Below are positions 32,579 through 44,514 of a stretch of DNA of 64,000 bases, one piece after another. How positions within the stretch are numbered: position 1 is the first letter of the stretch; each line of letters begins with the position of its first letter. Location of the stretch: the NCBI GenBank assembly GCA_037044905.1, contig JBAOKB010000077.1:186001-250000 (forward strand). The letters run 5' to 3'. The notes under the pieces were generated by a model. It saw only the letters and a program-made list of their open reading frames with translations. It did not search any database and was not told the origin of the DNA. A program made the translations under genes and the position numbers. The stretch comes from Hortaea werneckii (lineage: Eukaryota; Ascomycota; Dothideomycetes; Mycosphaerellales; Teratosphaeriaceae).

Positions 32579-33735
32579 GGTACAAACGGATACAACGATA
32601 ATGATATGCTAGATCACGAGGGAGCCAAGGAGGGCTCTCAGACTTTGAGAGGACCTCTTCCCGCATGGTTCGACGCGGGCCATTGGAGACGGGTCCGTTG
32701 AGGGGCGACCCCTATTTTAACATAGATCTAGCCGCAGGTGCCCGGCCCTAGTAGTGGAGACGCGAGCGTACGCCGTTGATGACATTGCGGAGTCTACCTC
32801 CGTAGTATGTAGGACAGCAAAAACATAAGTTTAGAGATGGGCCAGCTGTAGCAATGTATGAATGCGACCACTCAAGTCGCACACTGGTCGGGCCCCTATG
32901 TATCCGTTCCACTTTCCCATGCTGTCCCCGGCGCCACACTGCGAAGCTGCAATGCGCCACCAGTGCAGTTACAAATTTTCGTCAGCTATTTGGCCTCTCT
33001 ACGCTACTGTATTGTCCACTCGGTGTAGCAATACTTCCTCTGTAGCAATGGGATGCTTTACATTCAAACGTTCGTCAGCCTTCAAAAATAGCCTCTCTAC
33101 ACTACTGTATCGCACATTCGTCGTAGCAATACTTTCTCTATAGCAATGGGATACTGTATATTCAATCTCTCGTTAGCATTTTAGCCTCTCTACGTTCCTG
33201 TATTGCACATTCGGTGCAGCAATACTTCCTCTGTAGCAATGGGATGCTTTAGAGTCAAACTTTCGTCAGCTTTTTAGCCTCTCTACGCTACTGTATTGCA
33301 CGTTCGGTGTAGCCATACTTCCTCTGTAGTAATGGGATGCTTTCGAGTTCTGCAATTCTTGTAGGAAATTTAGACTTTAGACCTTCTTCGGATAGACCCG
33401 CTGCGGATAGACCCGCTTGACTAAGGCAGCCATTGGACTGAACTGGCACCTCGAAGCTCTAAAGCTGCGACATCATCATCAGAGGTACATCCATACCTCC
33501 AGACACACACACTTTCACACACTCACACACGCGCCGCACTCTCTTTCTTTACGTTCTTTTCAAGCGATACGTAGACTAGCAATACTAACACACGTCATAG
33601 GCGGCAGCTACGCGTGTCTAGGCACGTACGCTGGGGTGGTGAGGGCTGGTGGTGCTGGAGGTCTCAGCACAACGCGAACCGCGAGCTTCATGGAGCGCTT
33701 CGCCTGATGCCCTAGCTCCTTGCTCAGCAGACAAA
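32579..33735. other. intergenic with tandem repeats
   Basis: Divergent promoter region between the desaturase-like and carrier genes. It holds the four-unit tandem repeat listed separately and a CACACA-rich leader at 33500-33535. No gene is supported. Confidence 0.6.
32994..33370 (+). repeat. tandem repeat, four ~93-bp units
   Basis: Units start at 32994, 33092, 33185 and 33278 with CCTCTCTACRYTMCTGTAT. Each contains a GTAGCAATACTTYCTCT stretch, TAGYAATGGGAT, and all but the last end with a CGTYAGC...TAG motif. A partial unit precedes the first. The CTCTRTAGCAAT core resembles the terminal repeat of the Fot1/pogo fragment at 3488 (CCCTCTATAGCAAT), so the array may derive from transposon ends. 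Confidence 0.8.
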
Positions 33736-35088
33736 ATGGGGCAAAACGACCAAGACAAGAACGATAACGCCGGTTCGCAGTCCGCCAAGGCCAACAGCAT
33801 GTCAGGCGACCAGGACAAGAAGAAGGACGCTGATTCGCAGCTGCCTACGCCCCAGGATGGCAAAATCCAGGATAAGCAAGACAAGAGCAAGGACCCCAAT
33901 TTGCAGACGCCTACGTCCCCGGGTGGCAAGGCCCAGGACGACCAAGAGAAGAAGAAAGATGCCGACTCACAGCCGCCGAAGCCCAAGAGTGGCACGAACG
34001 CCATCTTTCAATTCCACACAAGCAAAGAGGCCAAGCAATGGGCGAAGAAATATCGTACGGAGATCGCAGCGTCGTCTAGTAGCGTGCTGTCCACCTTCGT
34101 CGCCTTCCCACTGGACTTTGCAAAGAGCAGGATGCAGAGCTACAAGACTGGATTCGTGGGTACTGTGAAAGATGCGTACAAGGCCGAAGGCATTCGAGCA
34201 TTCTGGCGTGGCGTTGGGCCGCCGATGATTAGCGTCACCGTGGTCAGGACTATATCGTTTAGCATCTACCAACAAGTCAAGTACAGCATGGACAGATCCA
34301 TGTACGGAATGACCGGCCAATCACCGCTGGCTATTGCCAACGCGCCCGGTAGCTATCCAAACATCCATACACTGACATGTTTTGGTGTGGCAGGTGCGGC
34401 ATCTGGAGCAGTCATAACCGCACTCAGCTGTCCGTTCGAACTCACGAAGCTAAACGAGCAGCTCGCGGGCAAAGTCGCCCGCGAAGCACAAGCAAAGTCC
34501 GGACAAAACCCCTCACCCATTGTCGACGTCAAGTCCGGCGGCTCCTGGAATACAGCCAGGCGCCTCGTTCGCGACCGTGGTGTGCTTGGACTGTATGCCG
34601 GCTATCGGCTGCATCTTCTCCGAGACACGATCGGCACCGCTATTTATTTTACCACGTATGAATCGGCGAAGCAGCTGATGGCGAATTCGCGTGGCAAAAA
34701 CCCAACGACTCCTTATGCTGTGATGTTTGCCGGCGGCCTGTGCGGCATCGTAAGTTGGGCCTGTGTAAGTATCCTCACCCGTGATAAATACTAATTCTCT
34801 TTCAAGCTGACAACCTCCTTGATCTACCCCATCGATGTCGCGAAGACGCTATACCAGAAAGCATTGCTCAGCGCCGGCAGCGGGCACGCGACGAGACCTC
34901 CGATCTCTTTCTTTCAAGCTGGATCCTACAGAGGTATCAATGTCATGCTGCGCAATCCTGCATCATTTACTAATTGGAACTCAGGCCTGGCGGTGTCGGT
35001 TGTCAGAAGCTGTCTGCTGAATATGATCTTTTTCTCCAACTTTGAGCTAATCAAGAAACGCATCAACAGTCTGGACACAGAAGATTAA
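33736..35088 (+). CDS. mitochondrial carrier family protein with long hydrophilic N-terminus
   Basis: Two exons (33736-34764, 34807-35088) encode 436 aa; the 42-bp intron (GTAAGTATCC...TTTCAAG) is the shortest well-supported intron here. Three carrier repeats show the signature P-x-[DE]-x-x-[KR]: FPLDFAKSRMQ, CPFELTKLNEQ and YPIDVAKTLYQ. These carriers move metabolites across the inner mitochondrial membrane; the substrate is not evident. The first ~100 residues are unusual: a Lys/Asp/Gln-rich, probably disordered segment with imperfect repeats around KKKDADSQ(L/P)P. The gene lies divergent from the desaturase-like gene. ATG 33736 is the first in-frame ATG. Confidence 0.85.
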
Positions 35089-36895
35089 GCCGAACATTCG
35101 AACGACGAAGACGATTTACGTAGCATGGCGAGCATGGGGGGAATGATATCAGAAAATGCCGATTTAATCGAGCTTATTGAGATGATTTGCATGGCGTATG
35201 GCGTTTTGGGCTGGCCGGTCGAAGCGAGGCGCTCCTGGCCATGCCAGATGGGAACTTTATGGAAATGGAAACGGAAAAGGATAGGATTCTAGATCTCGTG
35301 CAGCATGTTAAGCACGTCACTCGATCAGCAGGCAGGCTTGCTTGTCATCAAAAGAGGGGCGCTCTTAAGACTTACTCATGCTTGCAAAGGAGGCTTTCGC
35401 CGTAACAATATACCCCAATCAATGATGCATTACTGTTCAGCTGAACGTTATTGCCAGATGGCATCAGAAGCGACCGCTCGTTACGTATTCGTGAAGGCTG
35501 TCTGTGACGTACGGAAAATAGGCGTTGTCCGTTCTGCGTCTACTGTTTTGCAACATGATGTCGCTTCGCAGTTGAGACGCTATGCGAGTCTGCTGTCATG
35601 CAGTCTGTCAATGCATAATAATAGCGCCTTGCAATAGCTCGCTTATGTGGCAGCACGAGGCGAATGCCGTAAAAGCTATGTTTACTTCCTCGCGTACATA
35701 CATGCATGCACGCATCCTTTTGAGCTTGCTCATCAGGTACTATGCAGCGCGTCAAAAGCTTTCCCATTGCTAAGTGATCATTGGGGGATAGACTGGACAG
35801 TATATACATTAGGTTGACAACCCCTGCCTAGCAGTAGTCGAGCTGCAGAACAAGCTTCGCCCCCGCGATTCGCCCTGGCAGCCTGGCACCTGAACCTGCA
35901 GGCGGGCGGGCATGAGCAGCTATTTCTAGAATTTCGATAGTTTCCCTGACGAGGCTTGAGCAGGCCATGTTGTGGCCACGCGAGGTACTACTGCCGTGCC
36001 ACGTCCATCCTCCGCCATTGTCTGGCTGCAGGGAGAGACATGGCGTTCGGGGGATTGCGCAAACAATCACTGCAGTGTTCTGCTGGGCTGTCTTACATCA
36101 TCCGATCCAAGGAGTCTCATACTGCCTAGGTACTGTCTATTACTGAACGAGGTTTCGAAGCTGACGCCAAATACCCGGGACAAGATCCCATCATGCTTGT
36201 CGCACCTTTCCCTTTCGGCCGACAAATTGCGGGCCCCTTGTTTCGCCCTAAATTGAGAACGGCGAAAGCGTTGCTGGATGTGGGCCGACGGTGGTGCCCC
36301 AGACTCAGGGAAGCACCGAAGCCTCGAAGCCACTACTCTGACCAGGGTAGGACGGCCAAGTTTGCTCCAATCACACCGGAGCCACTGACAAACCGCAACA
36401 CGTCGCGCACCTGTACCGCTGTGTACCTCCTTCTCCCGGCGGCGATCGTCCCCCATTGCTCCCGACTCCGATGAGATGTCGTCCCGGCGTATACGAGGGA
36501 GCGGAGGCGCGCCTCTTGCCTCTGTCTCCAATAGCGCATCCTCCAGTACTCGGCCCAGTCCAGCCTATACTTGGGTTTGCGCCTCTTGGTGCGGGCGCCT
36601 CGCAGGCTGATCTGCGACCATCACAATTCGAGACTTGTGGCGGCCGCGAAGCAAGCGAGACACGAGGTAATCCCAGCTGCTGAAGGGAGTGCGACCTCCC
36701 CTAATGCCACAGACTTTCTGCATCATCAGCAGATCAGTCTCCATCAGAGCCACTCCACATGTAACATCCTGACCCTTTCCTCTTCCTTTTAAAAAAGCCG
36801 TCGAGTCATTTTCTTTGCTTCTTTGGTCTTGAGCAGGTTTGCACTCGCTTCTCCTTCACGCTATCCATTCGCTTCTTCGTACAGTCTAAATCAAG
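35089..36895. other. intergenic, no supported gene
   Basis: 1.8 kb between the carrier and tyrosinase genes. Frames are short and start mostly at non-ATG codons; none has a domain. The last ~150 bp are CT-rich, as in a fungal promoter or leader. Confidence 0.55.
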
Positions 36896-38877
36896 ATGAG
36901 GTTCTCTTCACTCGTTTGCGGCCTCTCCCTTCTCTCCTCTACTTTGGCTCTCTACATTCCCAGCCTAGAAGAAGCCGGCGATGCTCTCGAGAAGCGAGCC
37001 GACATTGTCGCTACCACCGGCATCCCGGGGGCAACTTACCCACGGTTAGAAGTCCGTCAGATGCTTTTCAATAAGTCGAATCAATGGTACGAAGTCAATC
37101 CATCCAATGGTCTTTAATCGCCACTAGCTAACAGGAAGACCTCCAGGACACTCTTCATCCTCGCTATGCAAAAGTTCCAGCAAAAAGCACAAAACGATGC
37201 CACTAGCTTCTACCAGATCGCCGGTATTCATGGTGTCCCACGGCAAAATTACAATGGTGTCGGCCAGTGTAGTACCTGTGGTGGCACCGATGGTTACTGT
37301 CCTCACGACTCTATTCTGTTCCCGGGCTGGCACCGCGCGTATATCGCACTCTTCGAACAACAGTTCAAAACGGTTGTCGACCAAATTGCTGCGTCCTACC
37401 CAGCTTCCAAAGGCCAGCGATGCAAGGCGCTGCATCAACGATCCGCTTTCCCTACTGGGACTGGGCTGCTCACCCAGCGGCTGGCTACCCGACCCTGCCA
37501 CGTGTGGTCAGTGACAAGTGGATGACAGTTAACGGACCTACTGGCCAGGTGACCATTATCAACCCGCTTTTCCGACATGACTTTGACGATACCAGCGGCA
37601 TGGTCTACTCTCCGTTCGTCAACTGGAAGGTCACACTTCGGTATCCCAACAGCAATGCCAACACCGCCAGCAGTGTGGAGCAGTCGGCTATCAACGGCTT
37701 CGAGAAGATCCGAGCCAATCTGCAGGACCAGATCTTCCAGCTCTTCTCGACATGCAAAGACTACCTGCACTTCAGTAATGATGATGCTGGCTCAAGCTCT
37801 ACCAGTTGCTCAAACAGTCTTGAGGGCATTCACAACACAATTCATACCACAGCTGGCGGACCTGGTTCCTCCACTGCTTCGGCTGGGCACATGACGTATC
37901 TGGCAACATCAGCTTTCGACCCAATCTTCTGGCTACACCACTGCAACGTGGATCGTCTTTTTGCGCTCTGGCAGAACCAGTATCCGAACGCCTGGTCCGG
38001 CTCACAGGTCGCCCCTCACAATACGTGGACCGTGGCAGCTGGTAGCACTCAAGGACTGAACTCGCCTCTTACGCCGTTCTATAAGGACACTTCGGGGAGC
38101 AACTTTTGGACGACCAACCAAGTCAGAGACACTAAGACCTTCCATTACACCTATCCCGAGTTTTCCAACAGCGATGGCAGTCAGAAGGCGATTGCGAGCT
38201 ACATTAACAAGCTCTACGGCCCAAGCGCTACTGCTACCGCTGGATCGTCCAAGCGCACTGCCGCTCCCGAGCCTGTCGCTGCGTCGGAAGTCGTTCCCAC
38301 TGTCAATTCGGAGGCTTCGGAACTGGTCGAGCGCGACGAGACGCCTTTGAAGGCCGAAAACGGCAGTCTGTTCCAATACGTCGCCAACATCCAAGCTCCT
38401 CGCTACGCGCTCAACGGCTCCTACTACATCTACCTCTTCCAGGGCCAGCCCAGCTCCGAGAACCCCGCCGACTGGATCGAGGACGACAACCTCATCGGCC
38501 CAATGGGTGTCCTCGCCCAACCGGACATGACAGACAAGAACCTCATCGCCGCCGGCTCAATCCCAATCACGCGCTCCCTAACCAACGCCGTCTTCAGCGG
38601 CTTGCTTAGCGACCTGACAGAAGTCAGTGCCGTTCCCTTCCTGAAGAACACACTGGCATGGCGCGTCGCGGCGAACGGCACTTCGATCGACCCAGGCACC
38701 ATCGAAAACTTCCAGATTGCCGTCTTCGGGTCCACGGCTTCGCAGCCGCTCGACGCCTTTTCCTTGCCGGAGTGGTCCGAGTTCATTCCCTTGGTGGACA
38801 TCACGCAGGACAAGTCCGGCGGCGCGAATACGACGCTGGATTCTATCATCAGTGGGTTGACGGATTTGACGTCGTGA
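36896..38877 (+). CDS. tyrosinase (type-3 copper oxidase), reading frame interrupted once
   Basis: Exon 1 (36896-37086) encodes a signal peptide (MRFSSLVCGLSLLSSTLA) and a propeptide with a Kex2-like KR. A 48-bp intron (37087-37134) follows. Copper-A histidines lie in GIHGVPRQNYNG and HDSILFPGWHRAY; copper-B histidines in IHNTIHTTAGG and AFDPIFWLHHCNVDRLFALW. A C-terminal cap domain follows a second KR (SSKRTAAPEP). Tyrosinases hydroxylate and oxidise phenols to quinones for melanin or tanning. The frame changes by -1 at 37407-37411 (CCAAA) between ASYPAS and the conserved IRFPYWDW; every catalytic segment is present in one of the two frames. One lost C would explain it, so this is either a sequencing indel or a recent pseudogene. 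No intron of plausible size fits. Confidence 0.85.
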
Positions 38878-39655
38878 GCTTCGAGATGAGAAGTATGTAG
38901 GTTTCTTTAACTTTTTTTTATTCGGTGTTCATTTTGGCTTTCTATTTTCTGTAGCTGCACTACTACTACACATATAACGGAAAATTGGGACTTTCTCTGG
39001 GATTGGGAAATAACAGAAAATAAACATTTTGGTACAATGGAATAAGGTTTAGAAGCAGGCACTTCACATAAAATATCACTATTTTCTGCATTCCTGCCAT
39101 ATTGCAAAGGGAGAAATTATTTGACGAGTGACATCAGTCATTTGTCCCTAGTCCATCGATGGTGTGGAGTTAGAGTCGAGTCCCGACAGTCTGGCACCGA
39201 GTGGTGAGGCGGCCGTATATTCATGCATCCCTGGCCGAACTTTGGCTAGCATCATTGTCGGACTGCTGAACGGTATTGGTGTCACGTCATGCTTTTCGCT
39301 TTAATGCTGGTTCCGCGATCTTCGTTGTGCGAAGCTCAACGGCGGATACTGCAGCACAGTTATCGTACGCACTGTTGTTGGGCTTCGTTTACTTTCCCAA
39401 GGAGGGTTTGCACGAGGATATTGGGTGAGGTCTGTGTCTCACAAATGATTTCCTATGTAAAGTGTCATGAGCCTGCATAATGCATGGTCGCATACTCTTC
39501 TTGGTTTCCGGCTTTTCACACATGCACAGTTGAATGATCATAAGCGAGATTCTCTGCAAAGACTCCCAAGTGTGTAAAGGCCAGGCGGCCCTCTTCACGC
39601 GATACCAAATCTACGCCATTCCACGATTCCCACACCCGCACGGTAAGCCAATGGC
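38878..39655. other. convergent intergenic region
   Basis: Between the convergent tyrosinase and lactonase-like genes. AT-rich just after the tyrosinase stop, consistent with a 3' UTR. I see no gene. Confidence 0.55.
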
Positions 39656-41086
39656 CTAAGCCATGACCCTCTGATAGGCATTCTGCATCGCGCCCATCGC
39701 GCCACCCAGATACTGCTCCGCCATCATCCCCACCTTCTCGCTTACGACCACGCCGTCACCGCCCAACCCACCAGCCCTCTTCCTCCCTTCGGCAATCGTA
39801 GCCTTATACACCGCCTTACTCCCCGTAAGCAGCCACACGCCATCCCTCTCCCCACCGGCAGGCTCCACATTAAACACGATATCCCCCGGAACGTTAATCT
39901 TGCCAAGCAGCAACCCCGTAGCGGGGGCGACGACGTCGACGCCCCCTGCGACCGCGACGAAGAGTAAGCCGGACCGCGACACGCGCACGCCGTCCGGCCA
40001 CCCGGATTCGGCTTGGTAGACGAGCCGCGGGTTCGCGAGGATGGCGCCTTGGTGCTCGACGTCGAAGGCCCAGACGTTGCGGACCGAGGTGAGGGAGTTG
40101 AAGGTGGAGTTGGAGTCGGCGACGTAGAGGGTTTTCTCGTCGACGCTTAAAGCGAGGCCGTTGGGGAAGAGGAGGGGGGAGTTAGACAGGGTCCGGAGGG
40201 TTTTGGTGTGAGGGTCGAAGTGGTAGATGGAGTTGGGGAGTTCGGGGTCTTGGACGCCAGGCCATTGGGAGGCTCGTCCGTAAGTCGGATCGGTGAAGAA
40301 GATGTTGCCGCGCGAGTCGAAGATGAGGTCGTTGGGGCTGTTGAAGTGTCGGCCGCGGAAGTTGTTGAGGATGGGGTTTGTGGCGCCGTCGGTGATGTTG
40401 ACGGTGAAGATCCCCCGGACTGAGCCGCCGTTTGTGCATGCGTAGAGGAGTCCATCGTGGTAGGTGGCGCCGTTGACGTTGGATAATGGTGGATTGGTGG
40501 CGATTTTCCGCGTCTAAAGAGAGTGTCAGTGTACCGCCGCAATGGTTGTAGCAGGCCTTTAGAGATTGTTTACCTTATGGCTGTCGATGTTCACAGCCCA
40601 TAGCCATCCTATCTGGGACGTGTCTGAGAAGACGAGTTCATTGGTCTCTGCAACGTAGACTGGCGCTTCATGTACGTGGGTATCCTCGGGTGACTTGAAA
40701 GTCTGGATTGTCTCGACATGTGCATCAGACCCAATAACATCCAGGAAACGCTCGTCCCATGCTATGAAGGAGGTATCGGCGAGCCTGGCCAAGGCTGAGG
40801 CGACGGAAGGGTCACTAGCTTTGATATCATGAAGGTTCGTTGCTGGCGGAGACGTCAACATACATAAGCTCCTCCAGGAAGCTTTTTGTCTCGAGGAAGA
40901 CTCACCGATGTTGTCGTGCTCCCAGTCACCAGGTATCACGGCTAATTTGTCTTTGAGAAGAACGACCTTGGAGTTTGAGAAAGCTTCAGGCAATGGTGAA
41001 AAGAATGCAGACTCATCGTCGGCAGCGACAGCAACATAGGCCACCGTGAACAGTGACAACAGACCCCAAGTGGATGGAAAATACAT
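39656..41086 (-). CDS. secreted SMP-30/gluconolactonase-like beta-propeller protein
   Basis: Three exons on the minus strand (41086-40906, 40842-40574, 40513-39656) encode 435 aa; introns are 63 and 60 bp. A signal peptide (MYFPSTWGLLSLFTVAYVAV, cut near AA-DD) is followed by a six-bladed propeller of the SGL/SMP-30 type. Likely metal or active-site positions are the Glu in HVHEAPVYV, the Asn residues in NVNGATYHDG and NSPNDLIF, and the Asp in GWPDGVRV. Members hydrolyse lactones; many fungal paralogues are of unknown substrate. Start 41086 places the signal peptide first. Confidence 0.82.
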
Positions 41087-41313
41087 ACTGTGGTTGCAAA
41101 GCGTGCTAATGCTAACATCTGGGTTGATCTGGTCCATCGGTGAACAGCTTCGGCCTTTGAGGTCGGCTTATGTTCGGCCGAAATGGTTTGGCCCTGAGAT
41201 CATGGTTGCATTTAAACTGGATATCTCGCGGCTACAATCTCTTCTTCAAAAAAGCTTCCAAATCAACGCCAAGAGAATGCGTGCAATGCCAATGTCATGT
41301 GCGTGTGTGTTGT

Positions 41314-42159
41314 CTACAATGCCAGCATTGCGACGAAGACACCAAACGTGACGGTGAACACAACATTCATGCTCACTCTTCCCACACCACTGTCCTGGGT
41401 GCCAGCACTTGCGCTTGCAGATGCGCCAGAGCCAGAGCCAGAGCTGGAACCAGAGCCAAAGCCTGATCCAGCCGAGCTCGCCGCACCGCTACCCGCAGAA
41501 GGCGCAACACCGCCCGTGGGAGCGATCATCGTACCGTTGTGCATGCCTCCAGCAGTACCAGTCGCAGTGGTCAATCCGCTCATGCCAGTGACCGCAGTCG
41601 CGGCGACAGATCCAGTCTTGGTGCACGAGCAGGCGGAGTCGAAGTAGGTAGTGTAGAAGGTGTGCGTGGCCATGGACCCGCCGGTTCCAGTCATGTGTGG
41701 CATGGAGCCAGTACCGGTGATCGACGCGGCCTTCGTGGAGGATGCGGAGGAGCTGGAGGAGGAGGAGGAGGATGAGGAGGTCGAGTTGTCGCAGGAGGCG
41801 GACTCGTCTGGTGACGTGTTAGTGTCTGGCTCTTTCGCCATGTCATGCGCCTGGACATACCAATCTTGATACCAGCGCGGCTGCACACGGAGGCGAAGCC
41901 GGACATAGCGGTCTCAGCATCGCTGCCGCAATGCTTGCAGATGTAGTCCTCGACCTCGGTTGCGTTGCTGCCGCTACAGACAGCCTCGAGCGCAGAAGGC
42001 TGGGGCTGGGTGCTATGGATCCATTAGCAGGCGTCTAGTTTGGTTTGAGTGAAGCACTTCTTACTTTACAGCCGCGAGCAGACATGCTGGCGGAGCAGCA
42101 GACGCAAAGCGCGTCGCGACAGAGAAGAGAGCAAAGAGAGTGGTGGTTTTGGCGAGCAT
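41314..42159 (-). CDS. GPI-anchored Ser/Gly-rich protein with small Cys domain
   Basis: Three exons on the minus strand (42159-42065, 42012-41861, 41807-41314) encode 246 aa; introns are 52 and 53 bp. A signal peptide (MLAKTTTLFALFSVATRFAS) is followed by a compact domain of about 65 residues with six cysteines (CLLAAV, AVCSGS, YICKHCG, SVCSRAG, ASCDNS). Then come a poly-Ser run, a Thr/Gly/Ser-rich stalk and a hydrophobic tail (NVVFTVTFGVFVAMLAL) fitting a GPI signal. It resembles CFEM-type wall proteins but has six rather than eight cysteines in the domain, so I do not call it CFEM. It is probably in the wall or plasma membrane; function is unknown. Confidence 0.75.
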
Positions 42160-42815
42160 TGTGTCGGCTACTGTTGGTCTTTGGTTGTTGACGGCCGATG
42201 TGATCGCAGTTGCTGGTATGAGGAAAGTCGCGGAGAGAGGCTCGAATGAATGAAAGACTACAGTTTGAAATCAACAAAGCAAAGAATGACTATGGTGGGA
42301 AACAATGTTGTGGTGGTGGTGAATATGATGAAGCTGGTTGCAGACGTCGCAAGCAGCGGCTGGATCTCCCAGGCGTTAGCCAGGGGTCTACCGTCTGCAT
42401 GAGGTTGCTGCAGGGGCTGCGGGACGTGCCGCGTTAGCGCCAACGCGAAAGCATGTGACAATCACAATAATATCCAACGACTGTTATCCCTGCACTTGCT
42501 ATCATCGAAGCCCTGCAGTGCGGCGCTTACAAGCTCCATGGCCATCCTCGAGGCCATTGAATGGCTCTTGGTCACATTGCGCGACAGCAAGCCATCTTGC
42601 TCCTCAAGTGCACTTACCCAAGATCATCAATTCGAATGACAAGAAATCTAAATGGGCGGTGATGATGGAAGAAAACCCACATAAGTATACCTTGCAATGG
42701 TGTCCCAATTGATTGGCCCTCAACAGCAAGCATCAATTGTCATGCAACACCGCATTCGTCAAGAGCCTTTGCTCCTCTGATTGAACCCAGCGGTAACTCA
42801 CATTTCATACCACCA
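42160..42815. other. intergenic
   Basis: Upstream of the small GPI protein gene. I see no gene; the last ~100 bp lie downstream of the possible 100-aa gene. Confidence 0.5.
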
Positions 42816-43180
42816 TCAGCACAAGGTCCTGCATTCTATCCGACAAAGCGGCTTTTTGAGTGGCACCAAGATCAACTTTACTGTTGGCGGCATGGCTTTG
42901 GCGGCTTTGTTATAAAGGAGGCCATTAGCATCCTTCTCTATAGACACCATCGCAAATTCTCCAAGGTAAGCTGCGGAAACTAGATGTGGGAGCTCACAAC
43001 ATGGAGGAGATGAAAGATCAAAATTTACATACTTAACGAAGGCTCTGTTTGTGACATGCGAAGTGTCTCGACTCGGTTGAGCGTGAACCAGCGTACGTAT
43101 TGCTCTCCAGGAGCATTGCAGGTTTGAAGCTGTTGTATAAGTCGGGCCTCAAGAAGCTCACTTACGCGCGGAAGAGTCAT
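42816..43180 (-). CDS. possible two-exon hypothetical gene, 100 aa
   Basis: Exon 1 (43180-43033) starts MTLPRVSELLEARLIQQLQT. A 62-bp intron (43032-42971) has a consensus GTATGT donor and CCGCAG acceptor. Exon 2 (42970-42816) gives TYLGEFAMVSIEKDANGLLY and ends RIECRTLC. Splicing exactly restores an open frame of 101 codons including the stop. No domain is recognised. The good splice sites and protein-like composition support it; the short length and lack of family argue caution. A second GTAAGT inside exon 1 could mean a different 5' structure. It is divergent from the F-box-like gene. Confidence 0.4.
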
Positions 43181-43310
43181 GGTCACGCCATTAGCAATAA
43201 CGCGCCAACAAGAACCCAAGAATGCGGGTTTTAAGTGAATGTAGGCGAATCATCACCATCAGTGCACCAGACACAACTCGTCAACATCAAACACTTTTTG
43301 TAGCCAAATC

Positions 43311-43829
43311 ATGGACTTCATAATGCCAGCTCTTCCGGTCATCATGCAAATCTCTCTTCCAATGCGGAGTCCTTCAGAATATCCCAGTATCACCATCCCC
43401 AACATGACCTCAAATCTCCTCGACCTACCACCAGAGCTCCGACTCATAATCTACAAGTTCGCTATGCCTGCTCACGAATACAGCGGCGAAGGAAAACTGC
43501 TACATCAGCACACCCACCTCAATCTAATACAAATCTCTCGACTAATCCGGCACGAAATCTACCTCCCCATGCTCCGACACGTGCACCAGGAGACCAATGA
43601 GCGGATTGCGATCGCCTTCCGGACCTCGGAGGAGATCGAAGAAGCGCATACCGCGTGGGACGTGGAGAAAGCGGACATGTTAATGACAAGGATGAATCAG
43701 GAGTTTGCTTCGGTGACGGATACGCACAGCCTACTCGAAGTGCTGAAGAAAGGCCTGAAGGAGGATCTGGGTGGTGTAGTCCTCTGGCGGGAGGGAGGAG
43801 GGGAGAAAGGACAAAGGATGAAGGGATGA
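43311..43829 (+). CDS. short F-box-like/2EXR-type hypothetical protein
   Basis: Intronless, 172 aa. It contains SNLLDLPPELRLIIYKFAM, the N-terminal motif of the large fungal family of F-box-like proteins, followed by helical sequence without a recognised partner domain. F-box proteins recruit substrates to SCF ubiquitin ligases; many short fungal copies are uncharacterised. The start may instead be the in-frame ATG at 43404, which begins MTSNLLDLPPEL directly. The C-terminal 15 residues are Gly/Lys/Arg-rich and may be beyond the conserved part. Confidence 0.6.
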   Translation: MDFIMPALPVIMQISLPMRSPSEYPSITIPNMTSNLLDLPPELRLIIYKFAMPAHEYSGEGKLLHQHTHLNLIQISRLIRHEIYLPMLRHVHQETNERIAIAFRTSEEIEEAHTAWDVEKADMLMTRMNQEFASVTDTHSLLEVLKKGLKEDLGGVVLWREGGGEKGQRMKG

Positions 43830-44514
43830 TCCGAGCGAGCCGATTCTCCTAGCGAGGAGTGGGTAACAAAGAGTTGAAAGAATGAATTGTATGGTTTCGA
43901 TGGAGCGCACACGCTAAGAGCTCACGGTGGACTGGATGGAGAGGAAGCACAACTTTCCAAGAGCTGCAACCCCCCTGGATATCGTACAAGAGAGAATCTA
44001 CGCAACTACGGATTAAGGCTGATCTGCCCACTTTTCCTCATCTCAGGGTCACCAATTTCCTTCTCTCCTTTTGTTTTCTCATCATAAGAGTCTCCCAGAT
44101 CCAAAATGAGGGTGATCGGCCTCCCTTGGTCTATTCCAAGAGGTATCTCCGCCGCATGGAAATTTCTTCTACCTTCTTTTGCTCCCACGAGGGGAAAGAA
44201 ATGGTCTTTTCGAATACGATGCCAGCCATCCGACCCAGGGAAAGTGGACATGCCAATGCCTCTCTATGCAGGAGCCATGTCATCCCCTCTGCCATTCATT
44301 CATCCCCTCCTCTAACCCCATTCATTAAAGCAAAGAAGTGAAAACACCATTGCGCCTACGCTCATCTTTTCCCAAAAAGAAGAAAGAAGAAAAACAAGAA
44401 AGCTCGTTTCTGCTACCCATCATCCTTCATTGGCCGATATGACTGTCTTTTCTGAGAACGATAAAAACACTAAGCACTTCGTTCCGCTCAGGTCTTCTCA
44501 ATTCGTACTTTCTC
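43830..44514. other. convergent intergenic region
   Basis: Between the convergent F-box-like and DENN genes. Locally CT-rich and AG-rich, consistent with 3' UTRs; no gene supported. Confidence 0.5.

Noticed and set aside
36067..36531. 154-codon minus-strand frame upstream of tyrosinase
   Set aside because: Starts at a non-ATG codon, Arg-rich, no domain.
41314..42159. CFEM domain in the small GPI protein
   Set aside because: Only six cysteines are present in the domain where CFEM has eight, and the spacing does not match clearly.
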